A stretch of DNA of 64,000 bases from Sulfurisphaera tokodaii str. 7 (GTDB taxonomy: Archaea; Thermoproteota; Thermoprotei_A; Sulfolobales; Sulfolobaceae): the NCBI RefSeq assembly GCF_000011205.1, contig NC_003106.2, positions 1,440,001-1,504,000 of the forward strand. The letters are read 5' to 3'. This document shows, piece by piece, positions 49,410 through 60,898 of the stretch (positions within the stretch are counted from its first letter, which is position 1; each line of letters opens with the position of its first letter). The notes beneath the pieces are model-generated. The model was not told the DNA's origin and did no database searches. It saw only the letters and a list, made by a program, of their open reading frames with translations. A program made the translations under genes and the position numbers.

Positions 49410-51517
49410 AAATAACACTTTCTTCGTACGAAATGGAACTAGTAAGAAAGAAGCTTGCAAGAGAACCTAATGAGGCTGAATGGCTAACTATAGATGCATT
49501 ATGGAGTGAACATTGCTCTTATAAGTCGTCTAAAGTTTTCTTAAGAAGTTTTCCTAGTGAGGGAGAAAAGGTATTAATGGGTATTGAAGATTGGCAAGAC
49601 GCTGGAGCATTAGATGTTGGAGATGGGTGGGCAATTGTGTTAAAACTTGAAAGCCATAATCATCCTTCAGCTATTGATCCCTTTAATGGTGCAGCTACTG
49701 GAGTTGGAGGTATAATTAGGGATATAATAAGTAAAGGAGCGAAGCCAATTGCCTTATTAGATATGATTAGGGTTGGTAATTTATCTAATCCAAGAAATAA
49801 ATGGTTGCTAAAGAATATAATTGCTGGAATTGGATTTTATGGGAATAGTATTGGTGTACCAGTAGTTGGTGGAGAATTAGATTTTGACGATTCATATAAT
49901 GATAATCCTTTAGTGGATGTTGCTGGTGTAGGTATAGTAAGAAAAGATAAGATTGTACCAAGTGTTGTTAAGGAGCCTGGATTAAAGATAGTCATAGTTG
50001 GCTTAACTGGTTTAGATGGTTTAGGAGGAGCTTCTTTTGCTTCAAGAAAATTAAGTGGAGAGGATGAAATAGGTGCTGTACAAATTGCCGACCCATTTGC
50101 TGGAAAAATAGTTTTAGACGTTACTCTTGAAATTGCTGATAAAGTAGAGGCTATTAAGGACCTAGGCGGTGGTGGATTAGTAGTTGGAGTTACTGAAATG
50201 GCTAATGGTTTAGGGGCAATAGTTAATTTAGATAAGGTTCCCTTAAGGGTTAAAGACCTTAAACCAGAAGAGATTTTGGTATCAGAAACCCAAGAGAGAA
50301 TGCTTTTTGCTGTTAAAGAAGAAAATGTTAATGAAGTTTGTAAAGCATTTGAATATTACGATTATCCTTGTGCTGTAATAGGTGAATTCGTAAAAGAACC
50401 ATACATTAAGTTTCTTTATGGAGGTAAAGAGATTGTTTCCTTACCATCAGATTTACTTTTATCTCCACCAAGATTTATATGGGAAATTAAAAAGCCTAAA
50501 CTAATTAAAAGTGATAAAAAACCTGAAGTTGGGTTAGAAGAAAGTATTAGAGCAATACTCTCTAGAATAATAAGTAAAGAATGGGCTTACTCACAATTTG
50601 ACTATGAAGTAGGTACTTCTACTGTTTTAAAGCCTGGAGAAGCCGATTCTGCTTTAATATCACTTCCGAATGGTAAGCTTTTAGCATTAAAGGGTGATGC
50701 TAATCCAGACTTATGTGCTGAAGATTCTTATGAATGTGGCAAATCTATTGTTGCTGAAGCATATCGTAACTTAGCATCTGTCGGTGCAATTGGTATAGGA
50801 GTAGTTGATCATCTTCAATTTGGTGATCCTAAAAAACCAGAAGTTTACTATTCTTTTGTAGAAGCTATTAGAGGTATAGCTGAAGCATCAAAGTTCTTTT
50901 CTACCCCAATAGTTGGCGGAAAAGTATCATTTTATAATGAAAATAAAGAAGGTAAGGCAATTAAACCCACTCCTTTGATAGTCATGGCAGGCTTAATTAA
51001 GGATAAATTCTTACGTAATAAGGTCGTTGAAGATAGTTATATCACTTTAATAGGTTTTACAAGGGACGAGATGAGGGGGTCTTTATTTGGTAAAATATTT
51101 GGAAATTATGGCGAGGTTCCAAAAGCGAGGTTAAATGAAGACTATTTAGCGAGTCAGTTAGTTGTAAATTTAATAAACGACGAGAAAATATTCTTTGCTA
51201 AGGACATTAATAAAGGAGGTCTAATTGCCTCGTTATTTTCAATACTAGTTAAAGGTATGGGCGTAGAGATTGAAACGTCTTCAATTCCTTCGGATACTGA
51301 TGATTGGATTCCTAAACTTTATTCTGAAAATGGTGGTAGGTTTATTGTATTAACTAACGATCCAGAGTACATAATACGTAAGTCCAAAGGAATTCATATA
51401 TCAGTAATTGGAAAGATAACTAAGGACCAAGGTATAATAAAAATTGATAATAAAGAGATTAATGTAAATAAAGAGATTGATAATTATTATAACTACTTAT
51501 ATGAGGTGATGTCATGA
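49406..51517 (+). CDS. purL: FGAM synthase large subunit PurL, small type
   Basis: Uses ATP and ammonia to convert FGAR to FGAM. The 703-residue form is the small type that needs PurS and PurQ. Motifs: WSEHCSYKSSK (about 30-40), ESHNHPSAIDPFNGAATGVGG, DLGGGGLVVGVTEM, and GKVSFYNE in the second half. The stop overlaps purF (ATGA) and GAGGTGAT lies just upstream of the next start. Confidence 0.97.
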   Translation: MKITLSSYEMELVRKKLAREPNEAEWLTIDALWSEHCSYKSSKVFLRSFPSEGEKVLMGIEDWQDAGALDVGDGWAIVLKLESHNHPSAIDPFNGAATGVGGIIRDIISKGAKPIALLDMIRVGNLSNPRNKWLLKNIIAGIGFYGNSIGVPVVGGELDFDDSYNDNPLVDVAGVGIVRKDKIVPSVVKEPGLKIVIVGLTGLDGLGGASFASRKLSGEDEIGAVQIADPFAGKIVLDVTLEIADKVEAIKDLGGGGLVVGVTEMANGLGAIVNLDKVPLRVKDLKPEEILVSETQERMLFAVKEENVNEVCKAFEYYDYPCAVIGEFVKEPYIKFLYGGKEIVSLPSDLLLSPPRFIWEIKKPKLIKSDKKPEVGLEESIRAILSRIISKEWAYSQFDYEVGTSTVLKPGEADSALISLPNGKLLALKGDANPDLCAEDSYECGKSIVAEAYRNLASVGAIGIGVVDHLQFGDPKKPEVYYSFVEAIRGIAEASKFFSTPIVGGKVSFYNENKEGKAIKPTPLIVMAGLIKDKFLRNKVVEDSYITLIGFTRDEMRGSLFGKIFGNYGEVPKARLNEDYLASQLVVNLINDEKIFFAKDINKGGLIASLFSILVKGMGVEIETSSIPSDTDDWIPKLYSENGGRFIVLTNDPEYIIRKSKGIHISVIGKITKDQGIIKIDNKEINVNKEIDNYYNYLYEVMS

Positions 51518-52845
51518 AGGTTAAAGAACACTGCGGTATTGTTGGAGTTTATGCTGATAATTCTCCAATGATTTCTTACGAATCCCTAAAATTATTACAA
51601 CATAGGGGACAAGAATCAGCAGGAATTACTTACAGAAAAGATGGGAGTTTAGTTACCATGAAAGGCTTGGGTTTAGTTGAAGAGGCATTAGATCCTAGGC
51701 TTCTTCCTAATGCGAAACTATCAATAGGTCATGTTAGATATTCAACTACCGGTAAAGGTTCACTTGACGAGGCTCAACCTTTAAGTAACGGTAAAATTGC
51801 TATAGCATTTAATGGTACAATAACTAATTATTTTAAGTTCGGAACTTCTACCGATACTGAATTTATTCTTAAGGTTCTCTCGGAGGCGCCTAACATTAAA
51901 GAAGGAATTAGAAGGTTAGTTGACTTAGCTGACGGTGCATACTCACTCGTAGTTTTAACTAATGAAGGAGAACTTATCGGCTTTAGAGATCCTAAAGGAT
52001 TCCGTCCTCTGGTCTTAGGTAAAATTAATAACGGTTATATAATTGCTTCAGAAGATTCCGTAATCAGACAATTAGGAGGTAAGCCTTTAAGAGATGTAAA
52101 ACCTGGAGAAATGATATACATTAAAGATGGTGAAATTGAAAGCGAAGTTATTTCTAGGGATCGTGTAAGTTTTTGCTCATTTGAGTACATCTATTTTGCC
52201 AGACCCGATTCTATAATTGATGGTGTGTCTGTTTATAACTCTAGGATAAAGCTAGGAGAAATTTTAGCTGAAAATCATGGAGTTGATGCAGATGTAGCTA
52301 TACCAGTTCCAGAATCCTCAATTCCGATTGCAATAGGATTCTCTAGGAAATCAAAGATTCCTATGGAATACGGTTTGATTAGAACACTCGTAGCAAAGAG
52401 GTCTTTTATCATGCCTACACAAGATAAAAGAAATGCTGTACTAGAAGAGAAATTTGGTATAGTCAAAAGTGTAGTAGAAAATAAGAAAGTTGTTGTCATT
52501 GATGACTCAATCGTTAGAGGAAATACTATGAGAAAAATTGTAAGAATGATAAGGGATAATGGTGCTAAGGAAGTTCATGTAAGAATAGGCTCTCCAAAAG
52601 TAAAATATCCTTGTTATATGGGTATAGATTTTCCATTATCTAAAGAACTAATAGCTAGTGAGAAAGATGAAAAAGAAATAGCTAAGTATATTGGTGCTGA
52701 TTCAGTTGAGTTCTTAACAGTTGAAGAAATGATTAAAGCCATAGGAAGACCTGATTTATGTCATGCATGTTTTTCTGGAGTTTATCCCCTTAAATTTTCA
52801 TATAATTTGCAAGTATTAGAATCTATATTTAAAAAGGTGAGTTAA
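51514..52845 (+). CDS. purF: Amidophosphoribosyltransferase (glutamine PRPP amidotransferase)
   Basis: First committed step of purine synthesis: glutamine plus PRPP to phosphoribosylamine. The 443-residue protein has an N-terminal glutaminase domain with the nucleophile C7 in EHCGIVGVYAD, after a short propeptide-like KVKEH; LLQHRGQESAG and the RYSTTG loop are intact. The C-terminal PRTase domain has the PRPP loop VVVIDDSIVRGNTM. Cysteines near the end (LCHACFSG, plus CSF) may bind a metal cluster. A second PurF-like gene follows at once. Confidence 0.95.
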   Translation: MKVKEHCGIVGVYADNSPMISYESLKLLQHRGQESAGITYRKDGSLVTMKGLGLVEEALDPRLLPNAKLSIGHVRYSTTGKGSLDEAQPLSNGKIAIAFNGTITNYFKFGTSTDTEFILKVLSEAPNIKEGIRRLVDLADGAYSLVVLTNEGELIGFRDPKGFRPLVLGKINNGYIIASEDSVIRQLGGKPLRDVKPGEMIYIKDGEIESEVISRDRVSFCSFEYIYFARPDSIIDGVSVYNSRIKLGEILAENHGVDADVAIPVPESSIPIAIGFSRKSKIPMEYGLIRTLVAKRSFIMPTQDKRNAVLEEKFGIVKSVVENKKVVVIDDSIVRGNTMRKIVRMIRDNGAKEVHVRIGSPKVKYPCYMGIDFPLSKELIASEKDEKEIAKYIGADSVEFLTVEEMIKAIGRPDLCHACFSGVYPLKFSYNLQVLESIFKKVS

Positions 52846-54057
52846 ATGGCTGGAATAATAGGTGTATATGCATTTGATAAAATTTGGAATATAAGTAAAT
52901 TTTTATATTATGGTCTAATAGGATTACAGAATAGAGGATATAGTTACTCAGGAATGTCGATACTTAAAGAAAACTTCCAATTAATAACTAACGAAGGTGC
53001 ACCAGAAGATATTGAGCTACCACCGAATATAGAAGGATGGGCAGGGATAGCTTATACTGGAACTAAAATAGGATATCCAATAATAACAGATTTTGGCACT
53101 TTAGTTGTAGATGGAATTATTAAGGGAGATTTAAATGAAATCGCAAAAGGATTATATAAAGATCCAGAGAATACTTTAAAAGAAATCAATGGTGTTTTCT
53201 CATTAATATTCTTAGCAAAAGATGGAAAAATGTTGGGTTATAGAGATTCATATGGAATAAAACCTCTAGAAATAGGAGGTTTTGGTTTTGATTTAGCTAT
53301 TCTATCATCAGAGACTTCGGGAATTACGGTTATAGGTGGAGAATTCAGAAGAGAAATTAAACCTGGTGAAGCGGTATTTATTGACACTTATGAAATTTCT
53401 TACAGCCAAATAAATGAGAGTAGACATAATTACTGCGCGATTGATTTAGTTTATCAATCAAGAATAGACAGTTTTGTATTTAGTAAAAATATTTATGAAG
53501 TAAGAGTGAAGATTGGAGAACAGCTAGCTGAAGAAAAGAAAATTGATGCTGATGTTGTGATTGGCGTTCCAGATACTGCTATACCTTTTGCAATAGGCTA
53601 TTCTAAGAAGTCTGGTATACCTTATGATTTAGGTTTTACCAGAACTGGAAGTCCGATTAGAACAATGCTGGCTTCAGATGATTTCTTAAAGATCATAGGA
53701 GTTCAACTAAAATTAAATCCTATTAAATACGTAGTCAAAGGCAAAAGAGTAATCTTAATTGACGATTCTATGGTCACTGGCAGAACTTTGAAAAATACAG
53801 TTTTTGCTTTGAGAAGTTTAGGTGCTAAGGAGGTTCACGTTTTAATTGGCAGTCCTAAGTTAATATCAAAATGTCCTTATGGTATGGAAGTTCCAGAGGA
53901 AAAAGATTTAATTGCTGCTAATCTCTCAGAAGAAGAAATAGCTAAGGTTATTGGTGCTGATTCCATTTACTGGTTAAGTCTTGAAGGTCTTTATAAAGTT
54001 CTAGGTAAGAGCATATGTGTTGGTTGTATGACTAGAAACTATCCTAAGGTGATATAA
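52846..54057 (+). CDS. Second PurF-like protein lacking the catalytic cysteine
   Basis: A 403-residue PurF paralogue directly abutting purF (TAAATG, GGTGAG upstream). Where PurF has CGIVGVY, this protein has MAGIIGVYAF: the Ntn nucleophile is alanine. Further glutaminase changes are LQNRGYSYSG for LQHRGQESAG and loss of the RYSTTG loop (AGIAYTGTKIG). The PRTase half is intact, with the PRPP loop VILIDDSMVTGRTL, and the terminal cysteines (ICVGCMTRN) remain. It cannot hydrolyse glutamine by the usual mechanism. It may be a regulatory partner of the first PurF, an ammonia-dependent PRTase, or may have another acceptor. The reading frame is undamaged, so it is not a pseudogene. Confidence 0.88.
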   Translation: MAGIIGVYAFDKIWNISKFLYYGLIGLQNRGYSYSGMSILKENFQLITNEGAPEDIELPPNIEGWAGIAYTGTKIGYPIITDFGTLVVDGIIKGDLNEIAKGLYKDPENTLKEINGVFSLIFLAKDGKMLGYRDSYGIKPLEIGGFGFDLAILSSETSGITVIGGEFRREIKPGEAVFIDTYEISYSQINESRHNYCAIDLVYQSRIDSFVFSKNIYEVRVKIGEQLAEEKKIDADVVIGVPDTAIPFAIGYSKKSGIPYDLGFTRTGSPIRTMLASDDFLKIIGVQLKLNPIKYVVKGKRVILIDDSMVTGRTLKNTVFALRSLGAKEVHVLIGSPKLISKCPYGMEVPEEKDLIAANLSEEEIAKVIGADSIYWLSLEGLYKVLGKSICVGCMTRNYPKVI

Positions 54058-54058
54058 G

Positions 54059-56445
<2,387 letters not shown>

Positions 56446-56501
56446 CATTTAATGAAGTCCTTTTAAACTCTGGTGATAATATAGCCTTCTAGTGATTAAA
56501 T

Positions 56502-56948
56502 ATGAAACAAATGGATACAAAATCTTTGGTAAATTATATAGCATTAAAGATACTAGGTGGTAGCGACTATATATTAGATGCACTAGAAGAATATCTAGTC
56601 AAAGGAGAAGGACCGGCATCAGTTGCATATAAGTATCAAATATCAAAGCATCAGCTTAGGGGTTATGCTCAAAGGATTATTGAAAAGAGTGGTAGTGAAG
56701 CTAGAGCTAGAAAAATTATTCCTATAATTAAGCAAATTGCAAGCGATATTAAGCCAATAATTAAGAAAAATGAAAAAGACCTATATGTATGTGAAATATG
56801 TAAAGTTACAATTCCAAAGGAAGACACAGAAGAACATGTGAGAAAATATCATAAAGATATTCTTACAACAACAATGAAGACAATGCTTGAAAGACTTGAA
56901 GAATATAAGAAAGAAAAACAAACCGTAATACTTACTTCAGCAAGTTAA
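56502..56948 (+). CDS. Conserved protein with helix-turn-helix and C2H2-like zinc finger
   Basis: A 148-residue protein. Residues 35-65 (EGPASVAYKYQISKHQLRGYAQRI) look like a helix-turn-helix; residues 96-118 contain C-x2-C and H-x4-H in VCEICKVTIP and EEHVRKYH, a C2H2-type finger. Such one-finger proteins are widespread in Sulfolobales. DNA binding is likely; the target is unknown. It follows purM by 56 bases, with a TATA-like stretch near the gap, so it is probably independent. A T-rich terminator follows. Confidence 0.75.
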   Translation: MKQMDTKSLVNYIALKILGGSDYILDALEEYLVKGEGPASVAYKYQISKHQLRGYAQRIIEKSGSEARARKIIPIIKQIASDIKPIIKKNEKDLYVCEICKVTIPKEDTEEHVRKYHKDILTTTMKTMLERLEEYKKEKQTVILTSAS

Positions 56949-56981
56949 TGATTTTTATATGTTTACTCCGTATTTTAAAAC

Positions 56982-57000
56982 TTGTTTATTTTTTCTTCTT
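56982..57000 (+). terminator. T-rich terminator after the zinc-finger gene
   Basis: TTGTTTATTTTTTCTTCTT, a pyrimidine run without a stem, follows the stop by about 35 bases. This is the usual archaeal form of termination site and separates the gene from the CopG-type gene behind. Confidence 0.5.
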
Positions 57001-57010
57001 AGCTTTTACT

Positions 57011-57018
57011 CTTATATA
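57011..57018 (+). promoter_or_regulatory. TATA box of the CopG-type gene
   Basis: CTTATATA lies 28-35 bases before ATG 57046, the right distance for a leaderless transcript. No Shine-Dalgarno match precedes that ATG. Confidence 0.6.
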
Positions 57019-57045
57019 TGATCTCGGTATTACTATTATGAGAAT

Positions 57046-57192
57046 ATGAAGAAGGTAGTTAGCGTAAGACTAAGAGAGGAAATTATTGCAACAATTGATG
57101 AATACAGTAAAAAAATGAGTTATCAAAGTAGAACTGATTTTCTTAAAAAAGCTCTAGAATTTTACATGAAGAAAAGATTGGGGAAGAGCTAA
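57046..57192 (+). CDS. CopG/ribbon-helix-helix protein, 48 residues
   Basis: ATG 57046 to TAA 57190 encodes 48 residues. KKVVSVRLREEIIATIDEY is a ribbon strand plus first helix, then YQSRTDFLKKALEFYMKKR is the second helix: a complete minimal RHH domain of the CopG type, which binds DNA as a dimer. It has its own TATA box and a hairpin-T terminator. It could be a free regulator or the antitoxin half of a pair, but no toxin gene is adjacent. It sits upstream of argG, whose promoter carries an inverted repeat. Confidence 0.85.
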   Translation: MKKVVSVRLREEIIATIDEYSKKMSYQSRTDFLKKALEFYMKKRLGKS

Positions 57193-57211
57193 AGGACTCC
57201 TTTACCATTCT

Positions 57212-57235
57212 ATTTCTTGAGAAATGCCTTTTTTT
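57212..57235 (+). terminator. Hairpin plus T-run after the CopG-type gene
   Basis: ATTTC-TTGA-GAAAT (57212-57225) forms a five-base-pair stem, followed after GCC by seven T (57229-57235). This looks like a weak intrinsic-type terminator ending the CopG-type transcript before the argG promoter. Confidence 0.5.
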
Positions 57236-57260
57236 ACTTAACCTCATACTTTTTAAGTAA
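57234..57260. promoter_or_regulatory. Inverted repeat overlapping the argG TATA box
   Basis: TTACTTAA (57234-57241) and its exact inverse TTAAGTAA (57253-57260) are separated by 11 bases. The right arm overlaps the TATA-like TTTTTAAG (57250-57257), 27-34 bases before the argG ATG. A dimer bound here would block the core promoter. Confidence 0.6.
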
Positions 57261-57283
57261 TTTCTTATATCAACAAAGCCGAT

Positions 57284-58456
57284 ATGAAAATAGTTCTTGC
57301 ATACTCTGGTGGGTTAGATACTACAGTAGCGATAAGATGGCTAAAGGAAACCTTTAATGCTGACGTTATCACAGTCACAGTAGATGTAGGGCAAAAAGAT
57401 AACTTTGAAGACATAGAAAAAAGAGCATATATAGCAGGAGCAACAAAACATTATACTATAGATGCAAAAAAGGAATTTGCTGATAATTTCATTTCTTACG
57501 CAATCAAAATGAACGCATTATATGAGGATGTTTATCCATTATCAACAGCCTTAGCAAGACCATTAATAGCACAAAAAGTTGTTGAAATAGCAAAAAAAGA
57601 AAAAGTAGACTATATTGCTCACGGTTCAACATCTAAAGGAAATGATCAAGTAAGATTCGACTTAGCAGTTAAAGCATTATATCCAGAGGCTAAAATCATA
57701 GCTCCAGCTAGAATATGGAATATGACAAGAGAGAAAGAGATAGAGTTTGCAAAAGCCAGAGGGATTCCTATCAAAACTGAAAGCAGTAAATATAGTATTG
57801 ACGAGAACTTATGGGGTAGAAGTATTGAAGGTGATGATATTTCTGATCCGTCAAAAGAAGTCCCAGAAGATGCTTTTGAATGGACCAAAAAGAAAAATAA
57901 TGGTAAAATTACTCTCTCCATTGAATTTGAAAAAGGTATTCCAGTTGCTATAAATAATGAAAAAATGGATTTAGTTAAAATTATTCAAGTGTTAAATGAG
58001 GTAGTAGGTTCTTATGGTTTTGGAAGAGTAGAACATTTAGAAAATAGAGTTGTAGGTTTTAAATCTAGAGAAGTTTATGAAGTTCCTGCAGCGTTAGTTT
58101 TGATAAATTCACATAAAGACTTAGAAAAGACTGTTTATTCTCCGTTAGAGTTTAGATTTAAGAAATATATAGACTCACAATGGGCTGATTTAGTTTATCA
58201 AGGGCTTTGGTTTGAACCTTTAAGAGAGACTATACAATTGGCCGGTGATAATTTAAATAAATGGGTTACTGGTGAGGTAAAAATAGAAATAGAAGGTAAT
58301 GGAATGAGAACATTAGGTAGGGCTTCAAAGTACTCTCCATTTTCTGAAAAAGTTGCCAGTTATAATAAAGGATGGTACCCAACTGATGAGATGGCAAGAG
58401 GGTTTATTGAAATATATGGTATGCATTCATTACTAACCAGACAGGTGAGAGAATAG
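57284..58456 (+). CDS. argG: Argininosuccinate synthase
   Basis: Joins citrulline and aspartate with ATP. The 390-residue protein has the PP-loop AYSGGLDTT (residues 6-14), the [13 protein letters not shown] motif and the [15 protein letters not shown] signature. It is the first gene of argG-argH-carA-carB. Its last base is the first base of argH. Confidence 0.97.
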   Translation: MKIVLAYSGGLDTTVAIRWLKETFNADVITVTVDVGQKDNFEDIEKRAYIAGATKHYTIDAKKEFADNFISYAIKMNALYEDVYPLSTALARPLIAQKVVEIAKKEKVDYIAHGSTSKGNDQVRFDLAVKALYPEAKIIAPARIWNMTREKEIEFAKARGIPIKTESSKYSIDENLWGRSIEGDDISDPSKEVPEDAFEWTKKKNNGKITLSIEFEKGIPVAINNEKMDLVKIIQVLNEVVGSYGFGRVEHLENRVVGFKSREVYEVPAALVLINSHKDLEKTVYSPLEFRFKKYIDSQWADLVYQGLWFEPLRETIQLAGDNLNKWVTGEVKIEIEGNGMRTLGRASKYSPFSEKVASYNKGWYPTDEMARGFIEIYGMHSLLTRQVRE

Positions 58457-59796
58457 TGGTATTGTACAGAAGATGGGGCACAGAAAAAGATTTTGTGTCT
58501 ACTTATACTTCTTCCATAGATAGTGATAAGGAAATAGTAGAAGAAGTAAAAGTTGTGATGAAAGCTCATGTTATAGAACTTTATCTATCTGGTTATATAA
58601 CAAAAGATACTGCTAAGAGAATTTTGTTAGCAATAAACTCTTTTCATGAATTGAAAGAAGGATATGAAGATATTCATGAGGCTTTAGAAGATCATATAAT
58701 AAAGACAGTTGGTGAAGAAGGCGGATGGGTAGGATTTGGAAGGAGTAGAAATGATCACGTTGCTACAGCACTAAGACTTAAGATGAGAAAATATCTTATT
58801 GAAATTTTATACGATATTATATCTTTAAGAAAAACCCTCATTGAAAAGAGTAAGACATCTACAGAAATTTTATTTCCTACTTATACTCACTTTCAACCAG
58901 CTCAACCATCAACGTTAGCTCATTATTTCTTATATATTGAAGACGAATTGGATACAATCTGGAATTATATTTATTCCTCTTTACTTTTAGTAAATAGATC
59001 TCCATTAGGAAGCGGGGCTATTGTAGGGACTAACGTTAAATTAGATAGAAAAAGAGAAGCTGAATTGCTAGGATTCGATGACATTATATATAACACAATA
59101 TCTGCTACTTCATCAAGATTAGATCTGATTAATGCAGTATCAAATTTGTCATTACTAATGTTATTTTTTAGCAGAATAGCAGAAGATTTGATTCTTCTTT
59201 CCTCCATGTTTATTAATATAGTAAAATTACCTGACTCTCACGTAAGTACCAGTAGTCTAATGCCACAAAAAAGAAATGCAGTCACGTTAGAGATTCTAAG
59301 AAGTAAGGCTGGAGAATGCTTTGGCGATCTATCTTCTCTTTTTAACATTTACAAAGGTTTACCCTCTGGTTATAATTTGGATTTACAAGAAATGAATAAG
59401 CATTATTGGGATTGCGTTAAAATTGTTAATTCTTCAATAGAAGTAATAAATTCAATACTAGAAGGTATCGAAGTTCTAAACTTTCAATTAGATGACAAGA
59501 CTACAGCTACTGATGTTGCAGAAGACTTAGCTATTACCGGAATACCGTACAGAAAAGCTTATATGGAGGTAGCTAACAAAATTAGAGCGGGCACTTTTAT
59601 ATCCGAAATTTCTCCAAAAACTTCTATATATAAGAAGGCTGTTATAGGCTCTCCTAATCCCGAGTTAATAAATGAAGAGATAAAAATTAAAGAAAATAGA
59701 ATAGCAGAAGAAGAGAGTAAATTGAAAAAATATGAAGAAAAAATAATCGGAAAAATGAATGAATTAAAGGTGATCGAAGATGACCTTATATTGTAA
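58456..59796 (+). CDS. argH: Argininosuccinate lyase
   Basis: Splits argininosuccinate into arginine and fumarate. The 446-residue protein of the fumarase/aspartase superfamily has [13 protein letters not shown] (about 97-109), [14 protein letters not shown] and the catalytic signature SSLMPQKRN at 266-274. GTG 58456 overlaps the argG stop. The C-terminal helix is charged and overlaps carA by 17 bases. Confidence 0.96.
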   Translation: MVLYRRWGTEKDFVSTYTSSIDSDKEIVEEVKVVMKAHVIELYLSGYITKDTAKRILLAINSFHELKEGYEDIHEALEDHIIKTVGEEGGWVGFGRSRNDHVATALRLKMRKYLIEILYDIISLRKTLIEKSKTSTEILFPTYTHFQPAQPSTLAHYFLYIEDELDTIWNYIYSSLLLVNRSPLGSGAIVGTNVKLDRKREAELLGFDDIIYNTISATSSRLDLINAVSNLSLLMLFFSRIAEDLILLSSMFINIVKLPDSHVSTSSLMPQKRNAVTLEILRSKAGECFGDLSSLFNIYKGLPSGYNLDLQEMNKHYWDCVKIVNSSIEVINSILEGIEVLNFQLDDKTTATDVAEDLAITGIPYRKAYMEVANKIRAGTFISEISPKTSIYKKAVIGSPNPELINEEIKIKENRIAEEESKLKKYEEKIIGKMNELKVIEDDLIL

Positions 59797-60898
59797 GAGA
59801 GGATATAAAGGGTATTTATACCTAGAAGATGGTACATTAATTGAAGGTTGCGGTTTTGGAGCTAAAGGAATTAGAGCTGGAGAAGTAGTTTTCACTACAT
59901 CAATGAATGGCTATCCAGAAAGCTTAACCGATCCTTCATATAGAGGGCAAATCCTTGTAATAACACATCCACTGGTAGGAAATTACGGAGTCCCAGAAAA
60001 GCAAAGAGTAGAGGGAATATTAACTAACTTCGAGTCAGAGCAAATACAAGTTGAGGGTCTTGTAGTATCTGAGGAAACAGATCCCTTTAAATGGAATTCG
60101 TCTAAAAGCCTTCATGAATGGTTACTAAGTGAGGGGGTTCCAGGGCTTTCAGACGTTGATACTAGAAGTATCGTTAAAAAAGTAAGAAGTAGAGGAGTCA
60201 TGATGGGTGTAATAGCATCTGGTTATGAGATAGAAGATCCAAAAAAGTTCCTAGAAAAGAAGTATGATGAGATTGATTTTACGCAGTTTACATCACCAAA
60301 AGCTCCCATAGTTCATTTAGGTAATACCGGTGAAACAATAGTAGTGGTAGATTGTGGAGTAAAGCATGGTATACTATATCAACTTCATCAAAGAGGATTC
60401 ACAATTGTAAGAGTACCTTGTAAGTTTAATGTAAGTAAAATAATGGATTATTATCCTAAAGGTGTAGTTTTTGGCAATGGGCCTGGTAATCCAAACTTAT
60501 TGCAAGAAGTTATAGAGAATTTTAAAGAATTAACAGAATATAAAATCCCAATTTTAGGAATTTGCTTAGGTCATCAAGTAGCAACTTTAGCAATGGGGGG
60601 GAAGGTAAATAAAATGAAATTTGGACATAGAGCAATAAACAAACCAGTTATTGATATCTCATCAAATAAATGTTATATTACAACGCATAATCATGGTTAT
60701 GGTATTCTTTCAAAAGAAGATCTACCACCAAATAGTAAGTTGTGGTTTATTAACCCAGATGACGGAACAATTGAAGGTTGGATTCATGAAAAGTTACCAA
60801 TTATTACTACTCAGTTTCATCCTGAAGCTAGACCTGGTCCTTGGGATGTGACCTGGGTATTTGATAAATTTAAAAAGATGGTGAGTCGTAATGCGTGA
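59780..60898 (+). CDS. carA: Carbamoyl phosphate synthase small (glutaminase) subunit
   Basis: Class I amidotransferase, 372 residues. The N-terminal CarA domain is seen in [18 protein letters not shown] and TGYPE-like [16 protein letters not shown]; the nucleophile is C262 in GICLGHQ and the partner residues are in [10 protein letters not shown]. Overlap with carB is eight bases. The product feeds both the arginine and pyrimidine pathways. Confidence 0.97.
   Translation: MTLYCKRGYKGYLYLEDGTLIEGCGFGAKGIRAGEVVFTTSMNGYPESLTDPSYRGQILVITHPLVGNYGVPEKQRVEGILTNFESEQIQVEGLVVSEETDPFKWNSSKSLHEWLLSEGVPGLSDVDTRSIVKKVRSRGVMMGVIASGYEIEDPKKFLEKKYDEIDFTQFTSPKAPIVHLGNTGETIVVVDCGVKHGILYQLHQRGFTIVRVPCKFNVSKIMDYYPKGVVFGNGPGNPNLLQEVIENFKELTEYKIPILGICLGHQVATLAMGGKVNKMKFGHRAINKPVIDISSNKCYITTHNHGYGILSKEDLPPNSKLWFINPDDGTIEGWIHEKLPIITTQFHPEARPGPWDVTWVFDKFKKMVSRNA

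Noticed and set aside
52846-54057. The second PurF as a decaying pseudogene
   Set aside because: The frame is open over 403 codons, the PRPP loop and ribosome-binding site are intact, and it is embedded without gaps in the operon.
60594-60602. Seven-G run in carA as a possible programmed frameshift site
   Set aside because: The carA frame reads through normally to the conserved HPEA motif, and no alternative frame gives a sensible product.
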